Assembly: GCA_948474755.1 (NCBI GenBank)
Contig: CAOLHI010000249.1
Span: 620,001 to 684,000, forward strand
DNA length: 64,000 nt
Source: Ctenosaura bakeri
Lineage: Eukaryota > Chordata > Lepidosauria > Squamata > Iguanidae
Reading direction: 5' to 3'
Shown: in pieces, positions 22,486-34,889 of the stretch
How positions within the stretch are numbered: position 1 is the first letter of the stretch
Layout: each line of letters begins with the position of its first letter
Made by a program: the position numbers and the translations under genes
The notes under the pieces: generated by a model
Database searches by the model: none
The model's input: only the letters and a program-made list of their open reading frames with translations
What the model was told of the DNA's origin: nothing

Positions 22486-22562
22486 AAACTGCAAACCCCA
22501 GGATTCCGTAGGATTTTGAAAGTGGAATAATAGCACTATAACAGTCTAGTGTGGAAAAGGCC
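22486..22562. mobile_element. Half of a Harbinger-type MITE (family H)
   Basis: Right half only: 'aactgcaaaccccaggatt', 'gaaagtggaataatagcac' and tip 'gtgtggaaaaggcc', directly after repeat X. Confidence 0.6.
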
Positions 22563-23949
22563 ACAGAAAGTTTTTGCAGAATTATCTTATTTTCATAAGC
22601 AGCCTTTCAACTAAAAAAATGGTTTGTATTCCTAAATAAATAATAAATAAATAATCCCAAAAGTGCCCAACTGACTGGAAAACCAGATATCTGGCAGACA
22701 ACAATAATAAAAGTTCCTTCTTGTTTATCACTTGCTCTGTCTCTCTCTTTCTCTATATATTTTAATCTGTCTGCTACTTCTTATGGGAAAAAGGTAATTT
22801 GGTAGTGTTAGTTATATGAAACATTGATACACCTAGTCCATTTCTTTGCGTTATAAAATTTTTGAGTCATTTTGTAGTTGATACTAAGCAAAGTCTGGGA
22901 AATTCAGCCACAAACTTCAAAGCTGCTGTATCAGCAAGGGGGGAAATAGGCCAAACTGTCTGCTAATCCATCATAGCACCCATAATGGATGCTTGTCAGT
23001 TTGAGAGGAGCCTTACTAAATGATGTACTATGAGAATGTACTATGAGAATGAAGGGGACACTTTTCCTGAATCCTCATGGGAAGCAGCCAGTAAAACAAC
23101 TCCTCTTGCAGAAAGTTTCAAGAAGAAGGAGAAGGAACCTACATAGTCTAAAATTCTTTTCCCACAGTGGCCTGCTAATTGCCTATATAAAACAACTAAG
23201 TGAGATATGAGAACAATAGCATTTCCTGCTCACGTCCCCCACCTCATGTTCACCAGCATAAGAAAGGCATGATGTTTCTAGTGTTGGAGGAAACATCTAA
23301 CCCCCACTAATAGTAGATACATAGATTTAGTCTTCATGAATTTGTTGAATCCTCTTTAGAACTATACAACTTGATTGACATTGTTAAATCTTATTGAAAT
23401 GAATACCACAGTTTAACTATGCAGTATAGCTTTCAGGTGTGTAGCAACTATTCTATGTATCTGCTTTATAGCCTAGGCTCTGCTAGTTTGCTGTAATATT
23501 GCCTTCAACTCTCCTTGTGTCTTGAACCAGGCTGTGACTCTGGACCAGTATGACAAATTTCTCACTCTTGTTGACCTGCCAATTTCTGTAGCCCATCTAC
23601 AGCTGAGTTTCTAGTTACTAAGCAGATTTTACTTGTAGCTGGGTGGTGTCAATTCTGCATCTGTTTCTTTAGAATAGAGGTGAGGAAAATTTGTTGGTGA
23701 ATGTGACAGATAGTAGTGTATCTCATAAGCAGTGTAATTAGTATTCACAAGCAGAAGGTGAGTAATAACCAGTCTCATACCACTAGCTCATGCACATAAA
23801 GTATAGCAGAGAAATAAAGCAGATTTAGTCTTCTTTGGTAAAACAATGAAATAGGCTAACTTACAAATACTAAAGGTTTCATAGCATCTCATGGTAAGAG
23901 GCTCTGCAAACATGTGTTCTTCAAATATAGAAAAGGGGAGGCAGACCAA
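22563..23949. other. No recognised gene
   Basis: A short (AAAT)n run near 22630 and a CT run near 22738. A 13 bp direct duplication 'atgtactatgaga' at 23022-23045. No exon that I can support. Confidence 0.5.
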
Positions 23950-24660
23950 GATGCACATTAGAGTTGGTGCAATGGAGCACTAACAAAGGAACTCAGCATT
24001 TTAAATGGAGTTAAGCAAGAATGCTTTCTTCCTATCTTTCTTCTTGATGTTTACATCAAAAAATGTTGAGACCTGTACAACTTTCAGCACACCAGCAGTG
24101 GGAGAAAGCTCGCACTATTGTTGCATGTCAGTGCTATAGTGTTAATTTCACTCCTCCTGATTGGGCTCTGACAACTGTTATCATGATTTGGCCAGTTCTG
24201 TAAACAAAGATATCTTAAGATTAATTATTCAAAGGCAATCATGGTGGTCTTTAGTAGAAAGCAAATGAGGTGTACATGGAAGCTGGGTGGACAGTTAATA
24301 GAGCAAGTAAGCATATTTAAATACTTAGGACTCCATTTCACATATAACTCATATAAAGAGTAGCAACATAATAGCTGCCAAAGGGCTACAAAACTGGGAA
24401 AAAAACTTCTAGAAGGTGTAAACATCAAAAATCCTAGCACAGTTATTATATGGGACCTAGCCAAACAGGAAAAAAAATATAGAGATCATGAAGAATTGAT
24501 TTTTGAGAAAGGTACTGGGCTTACCATCTGCAACACCACCAGCCATGCTGACCTGAGACAGGTTTGCCTTCTACCTCAGCCAGAGTCATACTGTGAGCGC
24601 TACACTTCCACCTAAAGATGAATCAACAGAAGAATGATTGCCTCCTCAATGTTCTTTGAT
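23950..24660 (+). pseudogene. Non-LTR retrotransposon reverse transcriptase relic
   Basis: Conceptual translation over shifting frames gives 'LNGVKQECFLPIF' (the variant of the RT 'GVxQGxxLxPxLF' motif), then in one open stretch (24187-24360) 'FGQFCKQRYLKINYSKAIM', 'VFSRKQMRCTWKLGG' and 'IEQVSIFKYLGLHFTYN', which are the thumb-side motifs of LINE RTs. The active-site 'YADD' region between them is destroyed by indels. The clade cannot be decided by eye. The relic ends about where LTR-B begins, so part of it may have been displaced by that insertion. Confidence 0.7.
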
Positions 24661-24673
24661 TTGAACAACTTAG

Positions 24674-25525
24674 CAAGGGGGAAATTTTACCCCAAAAGGT
24701 GGGTAACTCAGAGGTCCATCCATTGTGCCAGTGTCTCTGTGGAATGAAGGGGAATTATTAGCTCAAAAGGGGGTCTGCAAGAGGGGGAAACTTTACAGGA
24801 TCTTTCCACTGGTACTAATGCAGAGATACCAATAGGAGATTAAAAGAATGTTTTATTGGAGAAAATCACAAACACATCCAAGATTTAAGCAGTCTCACAA
24901 CCATACAAGGTTGACCAAAGAAAAGAAAGGAAAACAGGATAGTGAGAAATTGGGATGTACTGAGCAATATTTACCTATCCTGCAGAAAAGAGATGAAGTG
25001 ATGTGGCTCAGACTAAGGGTCTGAGGATAGGACAAGAATGGAAATCTGAGTAGCAGAGTGACAACCTATGTCCAGCATACTTCAAGCAATGTACTATGAA
25101 TTGACAGGCTCACAGTCAGGGTTTAAATACCATTTTTCTTTTCTAAAGGGGAAGACGTTAATGGCTCTGTGGCAGAGGAAACAATGGGGTCTGGAATACG
25201 CTAATGGTCATAGGATTAGCTGACAAAGAACTGAAGAGAATCATGATAGCTTCTTTAATGTCTGGGCAGGTGAGGAAACAAAGGAGAATTTTGGTGGGAA
25301 GAGGGAATAGTTTGTGACAATCTGTTCCTCTATTAAGACAACTTTGTGTGTTATTGTATTTGAAGGTTGAGTCAATGAGGGGATTATTACAAGCTCATTA
25401 ACACTGGAGTTTCTTTACTGATCCCTTGAACAATGACCTAACCATGCCCTGAGGTCCCATTTAACCTAATTTTGCATGTGTTCATCCAGTCCTCTTTGCC
25501 AGCATGGTTTTTCAGCCATAACAAT
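24674..25525 (-). mobile_element. Solo LTR, family LTR-B, copy 1
   Basis: About 850 bp sharing with 39187-40928 (minus its nested insert) 'gaggtccatccattgtgcca', 'ggggaattat', 'ggatctttcca', 'ctcacaaccatacaa' and the end 'tttcagccata'. On the minus strand it ends in a decayed TGTTA-like tip and has AATAAA near 24850. No internal region is seen. Boundaries are good to about 5 bp. Confidence 0.65.
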
Positions 25526-27354
25526 ATATGGTTTATATTTTATACCAATTAAATAATGAGCATATCATGGAGTAGGGGTGTACAGCATTGTAACAGAGTG
25601 GACTTGTGATTGCATCTCAGAAATGCTTAAATGTGGGCTCACAACTTGTAAACTAATCAGTTTAAATCCAGGGGGAACGTTAGTCATAACAAATCCACTG
25701 ATAACATCTTAATCCAGTTTTGTCACTTTTTCAGTTGGTATGGCCTACTTTTCGAAAAATCAAACTAGATCAAGTTATCTTGGGAAAATAATTGTCCCAC
25801 ACATAAGGAAGGCCTTTATTGGGAGGTTACAGTTCCAAACAATTTCAACACTGGGTCTGAATGGAAAATATCTCAAAAACTCCGTGGCTCAAACGTCTGT
25901 GGAGCTAACAGTACTAAGAGTTTCTCTCTTTATCTCTTTTATTGCCAACTATAAATTTCTCCTAGAGAGATGTTTTAGTTTTACTTTTTTACCCTTTTGG
26001 TGGATAGATTGACACAAGTTATTTTTTATTGAGGGATGTTGACAGTGTAGTCTCTTATAATGTAGTCTGCTTTGCCCTTCCGGTAAGCCAGCTGGGGCTT
26101 CTGATAGTTTGAAGTCCACAGCATCAGGAGGCCAAAGTCTCACAGCTTCTGGTGAACTGTGGTCTTTCCTATACTAATTGCAGTGAGAAAAGAAACCACT
26201 GGAGCAAATACCTCACCCTATAAGAGGAGAACAGCATATCCCACTTAACAGCACCAAACTGTTTGTGGAGGGAGAAGCCTGGGAAGAGTTCAGGGAAAAA
26301 CAGGCTGCAATTTTACCATTGGGAAGGCTGTACACAACTGCTAAACTATGACTGGCCTAATGGTCTGTTGGGAAAACCACTAGTGTTATCTCTCAATATA
26401 GGACATGGAAGAAAACCTCACAGGTACGAAATAACCTTGAGGCACAGCATGTTTAGCAACATATCTGGGGCAAGGAAGCCTCAGCCAAAGAAGACTCCTG
26501 TGGGCTTGTAGATCCCACAGAGAGGTGCCCTAACAGCATCTTGCAGAGATTGTGAACCCTTCCTCTTTGCTCTGAGACTGACCATTTCCTCCTATATTCT
26601 GGCATGTTCTGCTGCACTCTTCCCCATAGACAGTCAACTTTGCTGTTTCTTTCTCCACTTTTTCTTTCCTTGATACATTCACAAACACACTATAAATAAA
26701 TAAAGATGCTAACTTCACCTTGTGACTGCAGCAGTATTTTAACTGCCTTGAACTTACCCAGAAGCAAATAAAAAGGAAACTTCAGAAGAGCCAAGGTTTT
26801 TGTTTGTTTGGATTTGGCCACTGGACTTGTGCCAAAGCCACATAATGCATTATTAACAACTACCAACACCCTTTTTTGTTTTCTGTTATGTATTCCTTTC
26901 AGTACAGGCATTTCCTCCAGTGTTGCCACTCAAAGGAGCTGTTGATGAATGCTAGCATACAATGAATCCTTATTTTTCAGGAAAGAGTCCAGCTTTTCAG
27001 CTACCTCTCAATATTGGCGGTGGAGGTAGGGGTGGGAAATGATGTTTCTTGGTCTTTAATTTCCCTTTTGCCCTCAACTTATATCTAGTTTGAGTGGTTT
27101 CTTCAGAGTTTCTAAAAGAAAAACTCTAACCCTCCTTACCAATTTCTTCTTTTTCTGACAAGGAATGCTAGCCCTTTCCAGTCTTTCTCATTCTCTCTCC
27201 TGTACTACAGCCTAATAAACACTGTGGGGAACTGAGAATCTGACCTAGACAAAGTGTCAAACTCCCATCCTCAAGAATGCTAAGGTTGTTTAGTAGCCAC
27301 AGAAGATCAACTGACAGCTGGAGTTTGAGTGGGGCAGATACTATTCAGTGATAT
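25526..27354. other. No recognised gene
   Basis: Frames of 60-90 codons (for example 25740-26012) lack recognisable domains, and no recurrent repeat was seen. Confidence 0.5.
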
Positions 27355-27885
27355 TGTTACCCTGACTTCTGAGGGTCCCCGGGAGACACCCAGATTTTCT
27401 CCAAAAATGATGCAAAGATTAGGGAAATTAGCAGAGCACTGCTTAGCAAAGTGGAGGGCAGAGCAATGCAGCGAGATCTTTAACCCTATGTCTATGGAGT
27501 CAGACCACACAAGAGCCAAGTCAAATGTCCAACTATCAGTAGTTTATTTAACAGAATTGGCAAAATATTCACACACACACAGAGCGAAGCAGTCACTCAA
27601 ACAAGCGCACAAGGACTAATGAGTTGGAAAGATATAAAGATCGGGAAAAGCGAAGGGAAAGAGAGTGGTTTATACTGCACCTAATCCTGTAGACTGAGGC
27701 TTGGGAAGGAATAAGCAAAAAGTAGCTAAGCAAAGGGAAAAGAAAAAGGAACAGAGCTCTTGACTAGCAGAATGCTGAGGGGGTGGCTAGTCAAGCATGG
27801 AAGTTCTTCTTCTAAGACAGCCCCAAAAAGGGGACTTAATTGTAGGGCACTCTATGCCTCAGTGTTCAGAAGTAGCCAGCTAACA
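27355..27885 (-). mobile_element. Partial LTR-A, truncated in U3
   Basis: Starts TGTTACCCTGACTTCTGAGG and follows 'ctatgtctatggagtcag' and 'cacacacacagagcgaagc' as in the other LTR-A copies read on the minus strand. Similarity stops at about 27885, before the expected far end, so the LTR is truncated just before the Tigger-like element. Confidence 0.7.
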
Positions 27886-27897
27886 TTGCAATGAATA

Positions 27898-28161
27898 TAG
27901 TCAGCCCTCCACATTTGCAGGTTTCACTTTTGCGGGTATGATTATTCATGGATTATTTGCTGTTACCTCTTCTGTCTCCTTATGCCATTTTTAATAGAGA
28001 TTGCAAACCTTGTGGGACTGAGAAACTGTGAGAAGCTGTAAGGTCCTATTAAGAATGGTGTGGGGCAACAGAAGTGGCAGTAAGCCCCACCAGCCACCCA
28101 CTTCTGCCTTGTGAGGGAACCCTCATGCCTCAAAGGATTCCATGGTGGGTTGAATATGGTG

Positions 28162-28198
<37 letters not shown>

Positions 28199-28285
28199 AA
28201 ATATGGGCCTAGAGTTATTCACTTTCTTTTTCATTTTCACAGGGGTCCTGTGCCCCTAACCCTAGTGAATGTGGAGGGATGCCTG
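27898..28285. mobile_element. Tigger/mariner-like MITE with TA duplication
   Basis: Left tip TAGTCAGCCCTCCACATTTG and complement of right tip CAGGCATCCCTCCACATTCA are inverted repeats; TA flanks both sides (27896-27897 and 28286-28287). It carries a (CT)n tract at 28168-28195 and no transposase. Confidence 0.75.
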
Positions 28286-30035
28286 TATTTTGTAACTATT
28301 TTCTTTCCACCATTGTTTAAAAGAAACTATATAATTTATTTTAGTTACTTTAGAAATCTATCAGAACGTTACAAGCTGTGGGCCTGTAGTATAAAACACA
28401 TCTAGTTAGAGTGGCCATATACTCTGTGTAAATATAAAAGTGCCTAAAACAGTTACAGTCATATGACAAAAGGAGTGAAACTGTTCATTTGCAATCATAA
28501 CGTAATTTGCTTATGCCTCCATTATTGGAAAATGACATCATTTGAAGTAATTTGTTCTTTATAATTACTTATTTCAGTGTTTTAGCCCTATATATCTTTA
28601 AAGACAGCTTTTCATGGGAGAGATATGGGTGGAAATAAGGTCAGGAGAGTTTGGAAAGTTGCCCCCACCTCCAACCTCTCTCTATAAAATGAATTTGAAG
28701 GAGAAAGAGGACTCAGAGAGGAGTTATAGAAACAGAAGTCTTTTTATCAATGTGAGCAGGTACTGATAAATGAAGAATCTGTCTTGTTCTTCTAAACTGG
28801 ATCATTATTCCCTTTGGGAAATTCCTTCCTATTTGACCTTTTGGAGCAGTCCACAAAATGACATAATAATACTATTCCTGGTCAATCAAGAGACTTCATG
28901 CCACTTTCCAATCACACACAGAGAGATTTCATGACTAAGAACTAGCTAATGAATGATGACACAAAAAGTTCAAAGTGAGCCCCATGAGGAAACAAGAATG
29001 GAGGTTCAGCATGGTTAGATGACAAGATTGAGAGAAACCCAGGGGACAAATCCCTTATCCACAACTCAAAGAGGGCAGAAGATCTTCAATAGTCACAGAA
29101 ATAGTCACAGAATGTCAAGTATCAATTTGGGAAAAAAGGAGAAGACCATGGGGTTTGGGGATGGGGATGGAATAAGTAACAGGAGAAGGGTACAGCTAGC
29201 TATCTGATACTAAAGTGGAAGGTTTTGGTTAGGAGGAAATAAAATATCATGAAATTTTGGCACATGTTCCATTTGTATTCTTGAATTTCTTTCTGTAGCT
29301 GAAAGAAAAAAGTAAGATTACACAGAATCCCAGGTGGCTCACCAAGCAAGAGTTTATTCTTAGACCTTAAGATTCCAAGTTCAAGACCCCAAATCAGCAA
29401 GTTTAATTAAGCAGAACTGTGTGGTTTGCTTCATTATTAAGCACTTTTCCTCACTACTTAGAGTTTTCTCTCAATTGTGAGAGTCCCCCTTAAGGCTATC
29501 AGGGAGGTCAAGAGCTTATGAGGAACTTAGAGGAATTCAGTCTTTTTTATATGAAGAACACGTTTACTTACTGATAGTCAAGTGCTAATACTTCTAGAGC
29601 CTGTAATCTTAACTCTGAAGTAACTGAACATTTATATCAATCTTTAATCAGGGTGAATAAGTACAAATCATATGAGTGTTCAGAGTAAATAAAATGGTAT
29701 TCTTTTAGACTAGAGATTGAGACTGTATCTTTGTAGATGTTATTGGGTGCTAAATTACATAACACTTAGGATGATGGGAGTTGTAGTTCAATATTATATT
29801 CATCAAGGAATAACATATCTGAGACACATAGGTTTTTCCTACCCCCTTTTTTTTTTTTAATACTGAAGACACTTCAACTGAGTAGAAATACGATAACTAA
29901 GACTGATAATGTGGTTCTATTTTTCCTTTCCTTTCCTTTCTTTACTTTTAAGCGGCTTTGTGCTAGAGAGAAGGTGTCAGGGATAGACTTCTTCACTTCT
30001 TCAGTGCTTTTGACAGGGCAAGCATAGACTATCAG
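28286..30035. other. No recognised gene
   Basis: 'gatgatgggagttgtagttc' at 29772 is a remnant of a common foldback MITE. (CTTTC)n at 29923-29944. Otherwise unremarkable AT-rich DNA. Confidence 0.5.
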
Positions 30036-30039
30036 AATT

Positions 30040-30860
30040 CTTCCCTTTATGCAGTGAGCAGTCTCTCTTCTCTATCAGCATAACACTCTGGTGGCGGATC
30101 TCTTTCAGGTACCATCAGCATAAGTTCACAGTGACTGGGGACATCTCGATGTCACAATGACCAGTTCATTCTCTCCTGGATAGAGCAGCATATAGATGAA
30201 GACATAATGGCCAGTCTTTTTCAGGAGGGGAGCACCAGCACAAAATCTCAATGACCATTCTCTCTTCTTCAAACATCAACATGAAATCACAATAGCCAGT
30301 ATTTATTTTTTCACTAGACAACATCAGTATGAATCACCATGGTTACCATTTTCCCATCAAACAGGCAGCATTAGACCAAAACTACACTGACCAGGTTCTC
30401 TCTTTTGAGTCAGGCCACAGGAGCAAGAGTTTGCACTGGAATTTCTTTGTCTTTCAGCATCACCAGCATGATGTCACAATGGCTCATCTTTCATCTTCAG
30501 GTACATGTCCAATCTCTGTCCATCAGGCAAGATGCATCATCAAAGCATCACAACGGTTGGCCTCCTTCAAGGTGACTGCACTAGCATAAGCTGATATTGA
30601 CCAGTCTCCTGTAAGGAGGCAGCATCAGCATTAGGTCACAATGGCCAGTCTTTCTCCTTCAGGCAGGCAACTTCAGCATAAGTCCACAGTAGAGTCCCTC
30701 TCCTTCAACAGACAGCATGAGACACTGGACATTGTCTCCCTCTGACAGAAAGGTACAGTAGAAAATAACAATAGCCGATCTCTACTTTAAGCAGGCAGCA
30801 TCAGCAGAAAGGAACATTAGTTGCTCTGCAATTCTCACTAAAGCAATGGGCAGGACCAGG
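30040..30860. repeat. Decayed minisatellite, about 48 bp unit
   Basis: Roughly 15 units, each with an 'atcagcat(a/g)a' start, a 'tcacaatggccagt' middle and a 'ctcc ttcaggcaggcagc' end. Clear unit starts lie near 30117, 30188, 30232, 30274, 30323, 30366, 30457, 30535, 30625, 30671 and 30784. Unit lengths vary from about 40 to 90 bp because of indels. No other copy is seen in the window. Confidence 0.75.
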
Positions 30861-31357
30861 GTATTTCACCGGCAAACAGAATTAAAGGTACCTAGATAAA
30901 GTTCATCCATTCAAGCTCAACACAGTCTCTCATTATCCTACTGACCTTGGTAGCAGCTATGTATAGGACAGGAGTAAGTGATATCTGACTTTTCAGATTG
31001 TTTTGGATAACAAGCCCTACATCAACTATCATTGACAACAGTGGTTGGTTGGTTGGTTTATTGATACCTCTAGAAGTCCCAAATACCTGGTTAAGATGAA
31101 TGTCTCTCATTTCTCATACAGACATTTGCTGCAAAGGGGAGCAGCCTTTCAGTAGAGAAACAGCAGGCATGGAGAGGAAGAAAGCAGGCAGGCAGGCAGG
31201 CAGGCAGGCATGTGTCCCAGGTATTAAGGAGCAAAACTAAACAGGACTTTGCTATGAAGATCTGGCAGGGCTCTTTCCATGGTCTTACTAAACACTGGCA
31301 AATATACAGCAATGGTTAATACTTGGAACCCTCTGAGAAAAGCAGAGGTAGGAATAA
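30861..31357. other. No recognised gene; (CAGG)n microsatellite
   Basis: (GCAG)n at 31184-31210 and a short GGTT run at 31042-31058. Confidence 0.6.
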
Positions 31358-31559
31358 GGGCTTTTTTGCACTATGCTGTTATAGTGCTATTATTCCACTT
31401 TCAACCTCCTATGGAATCCTGGGGTTTGCAGTTTAGGGAGGGGCCTTTAGAATTCTCAGCCAGAGACCTCTTTGTCCTCAGTAAACTACAAACCCTGGAA
31501 TTCCACAGGATGTTGAAAGTGGAATAATAGGCCTAGAGCACTGTAGTATGGAAAAGTCC
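31358..31559. mobile_element. Harbinger-type MITE (family H), complete
   Basis: 202 bp, the same length as the copy at 658. Tips GGGCTTTTTTGCACTATGCT and complement GGACTTTTCCATACTACAGT, inner 'tattattccactttcaa'. Target duplication TAA at 31355-31357 and 31560-31562. Confidence 0.85.
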
Positions 31560-31814
31560 TAAATGTTTTAATACTCTAGAACAACAAAGAATAGAGGGTA
31601 CAAAGAATGCTAGATCAGAAACATTCCAGATTGAGATTACAGGGCTAAAAGCTGAAACTTAGGGATGATTGTGGTGAGGTCACAGAGGGTGGGCCATGGT
31701 AGTGTCATTCATCATGCTCCATCAACCACAGTTGTTCAGAGCATGCCATTCAAACAAAAAATCCAAAAGCTAACCAATGAGAAATTATTGCTTTGTCTGG
31801 AAACTCAGTTTTCC

Positions 31815-32027
31815 CAGCTCCCTTGTTCTGTGTTGTTGTTGATGTTGGTGACCCTAAGGTGAAGCTATCACAGGTTTTTTTCTTAGCAAGATTTGTTTGG
31901 ACAGGGTTTACCATTGCTTTCTTCTGAGGTAAAAAGAGTGTGAATTTTTCATGGCCAAACTGAGATTCAGACCCTGGTTTCCTGGCAGCTAGTCCAACAG
32001 TCAAACCAGTATGCTGGTTCTCACTTG
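31815..32027 (+). repeat. Squamate L2/MIR-like SINE, copy 3
   Basis: 'gttgttgatgttggtgacc', 'taaggtgaagctatcac', 'cttagcaagatttgtttgg', 'gagattcagaccctgg' and 'agtccaacagtcaaacca'. It stops at the Helitron border. Confidence 0.7.
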
Positions 32028-32497
32028 TCTGCTATATAAAAGTCAAAGTGTGTGACTGAGTTTGTCTGTTTGTCTGTGTCAGGCAGGCAAAGACCTCATA
32101 TGATTGGCTGGCTGTGATGATTCTATGGAATCCTGGGGTTTGCAGTTCAGTGAGGGGCCATTAGAATTCTCAGCCAGAGAGCTCAGGCCAGTTGCTATGG
32201 AGACAAGACCTAGTAGCAAGGAGAAGGCAAGTGTATTCCTTCAGGAACCCAACCACTGTATGTTAACAACTCTGAATTCAGATTGGATTGGAGAATATGA
32301 GGAAAAGTTACAGGTACTGGACAAGGCAGTTTGGGGAATTAGAGACACAGGATCTCAAATCTGTGTATTTCAACCACATCTAATTCCTAAGGTAAGGTGA
32401 GGTAGGTAAAGTAAGGTAAGGTAATTCCTAAGGTATTTTTAACAAGAGTTATCTATGAAAAAATAAAATCCCGGGCAATGCCAGGTGTATACGCTAG
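32028..32497 (+). mobile_element. Non-autonomous Helitron
   Basis: 470 bp. It begins TCTGCTATATAAAAGTC, the AT-rich 5' TC end seen in animal Helitrons, and ends CTAG followed by T. About 11 nt before CTAG lies a hairpin with stem CCGGGC/GCCAGG and loop AAT, one mismatch, as the Helitron 3' terminator requires. No inverted repeats and no target duplication. It carries a fragment of Harbinger-type MITE H at 32118-32195 and an imperfect GGTAA array at 32390-32429. No Rep/helicase gene. Confidence 0.7.
32118..32195. mobile_element. Harbinger-type MITE (family H) fragment inside the Helitron
   Basis: 'tctatggaatcctggggttt' and 'agaattctcagccagagagc' are the left-centre of family H; the tips are missing. 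Either inserted and trimmed, or captured. Confidence 0.65.
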
Positions 32498-32687
32498 TAT
32501 CCTATACACAGAAAAAATGAATTTTTTCCCACTTATTTTATACACCTTTGCATTGCTTTTAAGAACACATGGGAACAATAAACTAGCCAAAGATTTTTCC
32601 AAGCTTCACTCTGAACAGAAAATCAACCACAACAACACAGATCTGTTTTAATTATTTGAAACTACAGACTTTAAGACATGGGAGTTC
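32498..32687. other. No recognised feature
   Basis: Short AT-rich spacer between Helitron and LTR. Confidence 0.5.
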
Positions 32688-33586
32688 TGTTACCCTGTTT
32701 TCTGGGGGTCCCGGGAGGGACACCAATATACGTTCTTAATTAACTAAGTTTGGGGAAATTAGCCAGAGCACAAATTAGCAATGCGAGAGGCAGGGCCACG
32801 CAGTGGAATCTTTTACCCAATGTCTACGGGGTCAGGCCAAGCCAAGAAGCAAACCGGAGTTTAAGAATAATTGAGATTTTATTAAATACAGACACACAGT
32901 GTATGCAACACACTCACACAAGTAACTAAGGAAAGTAAAGGTTGTAGTGGTATAGAGGGATTTTGAGAGAGAGAGTTGGTTTGGATGATACGAAACCTGT
33001 CCCGAAGCCTGGATGGTCTGAAGATTGAGTTCGTTGGTATGGGGTCTCAGTACGTGGGACTGAGGGGACAGCTTGCCGAACAAAGCGGCAGCAAGGCTGG
33101 ATGGAAGTCCGGAGCAATCCGAGGAAGGTCTCGGAATCAGGGGGTTTTATAGGGAGAAATGTAATTGCAGGCTATGAGGAAAACAATGAGTTTCAGGCAC
33201 AAGACAAAGCTTGGGAAAGGTCAAAAATTTAGCATGATTGAGTTAAGTCCGAATTGACAAAGAGGTAGACAGTATGCAAATGCTCAGTGTTTGGCAGTTG
33301 AGTATTCAGCTTGCCAAGTTGCCTGCTCGGGGCAGGGAGTCCTTTGTAAACAGCGTGCCTACATAATGAGGGTGTTTTCAGGGAGCTCTCCTAAAGCGGT
33401 GATCTGACTATTTCTGGCCTGCCTGTATTGTCTTGAGATATTGCAGCGTTTGTTGGCCAAGCCTAGTTCTGTGCTTGTCCAGGGGCCTCAAAAACACGTG
33501 GAGAGGGGTGGTGGAAGAGAGCCAAATTATTGATATCAAACTGATATCTTTATGCTATCTCCAAGGAGGCCTAACCTGCCATAACA
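32688..33586 (-). mobile_element. Solo LTR, family LTR-A, minus orientation
   Basis: 899 bp beginning TGTTACCCTG and ending CCATAACA on plus. On the minus strand it has a TATA box (33145-33151) then a poly(A) signal (32878-32883). Its outer part, with 'tatttctggcctgcctgtat' and 'aattattgatatcaaa', is the closest match to the copy at 6671. The flanks do not show a clean 4 bp duplication. Confidence 0.85.
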
Positions 33587-34379
33587 GTAGTATGAAAATA
33601 AGGTGGGGATCAGAAAAGCCACTGTGAGCTTATTGAAGGAAAGGCAGAATGTGAAATGAAAATCACAGGTACCAAAGCTAAGAATTGTCAAAGTAGCCTC
33701 TTCTTCATCATCCATAGGGTTCCTCATGCCAGTGAAAGGCTATATTTTAAAAGTTTAGTTTGTAGTCATAAATACACTTAACTGTGAATAAGCCTTACTT
33801 CTGAGTAGTCATTCACTCATTTACACTGATAAGGAGGGCAGAAGAAGGACATAAAGTAACATTGAAAGCATCTGCTTTTGTATGCTGCTTCCTTTGATGA
33901 GTTATTGAATTTTGTACTAACAGTCAACGTTGGCAAACACAAACTTAAATATATCATCTGAAGATTAATTTATCGGTTCTGAAATCATAATTTTCAGTCC
34001 TTGGTTAAAATAAATTGTGCCTTTCTTCCCCTTTGAAATTGGTAATTCATAATGCAATGCTTATTTTTGTGACCTGCCTAAGAAGTATGACTAGCAATAT
34101 ATTTGACTGTTGTGGGTGTCAAATTAATGAGATACGGAAATGTCAAACACTGAGTTCTGAGTCCTGCTTCAATCCATCTAAAACCTCCTTTATGTGCTTC
34201 CTTCCTTTAAATTCTTTCTTCTTCAATTTCTTCCTCATCTCCACATCCCCCAAACTAGAAGATAAAAACCTCAATTTCAATGCATTTCTGTAAACCTCCA
34301 TTTTCTGCCTTTTCCTTGTTTTAAATTGAGTTGTGTGACTTTGTTTTCCTGACCTCCATTGCTCTTCATTCTTCCTAAC
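33587..34379. other. No recognised gene
   Basis: Includes a remnant of the short palindromic repeat at 33775-33812. The 92-codon frame at 34015 shows no domain. Confidence 0.5.
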
Positions 34380-34570
34380 TGTTGCTGATACTATGTGCCT
34401 TCAAGCCATTTCTGACTTATGAGAACTTTAAGGTGAACTTATCATGAAGTTTTCTGGGACTGAGACTGTGTAACCTGTCCAAGGTCACCTACTGAGTTTC
34501 CATGTATGAGCAGGGAATCAAGCCCTAGTCTCCAGGGCTGTAGTCCAGCATTTAGACTATTATTTGTGGA
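34380..34570 (+). repeat. Squamate L2/MIR-like SINE, copy 4
   Basis: 'gtgccttcaagccatttctg', 'acttatgagaactttaagg', 'gtccaaggtcacctactgag', 'tttccatgtatgagcaggg' and 'gtagtccagcatttagac'. Confidence 0.7.
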
Positions 34571-34889
34571 AAGCTCACATTTTTTGCAGAAAAAAACCTA
34601 AGTATTTGTACAAATGCTTTTTCCTCAGTCCCAGAACGTAGAAAATCCTCACAGAAGCTGACCAATTTCTTAATGCATTGTCTCAGTAGGTCACAATACC
34701 TTTTCACATCAAAGAATCAAGAATTTGTGAGTACTCTACACATGTAATGTAGAGTTAATGTCTAGGATGCTTCATCTAATGCAGGCAGCAGACAGCAGGC
34801 ACCTCAGGCTTTCAGACCAAAGCTAAAACTGCTCTTAGAAGGGAATCCCTAACATCTCTAGTGATCAAAGATTTTTTTAAAAAATGATC

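Noticed and set aside
30040..30860. Possible CRISPR array
   Set aside because: Units are contiguous and diverged without conserved repeat-spacer alternation, and the rest of the window is a vertebrate genome.
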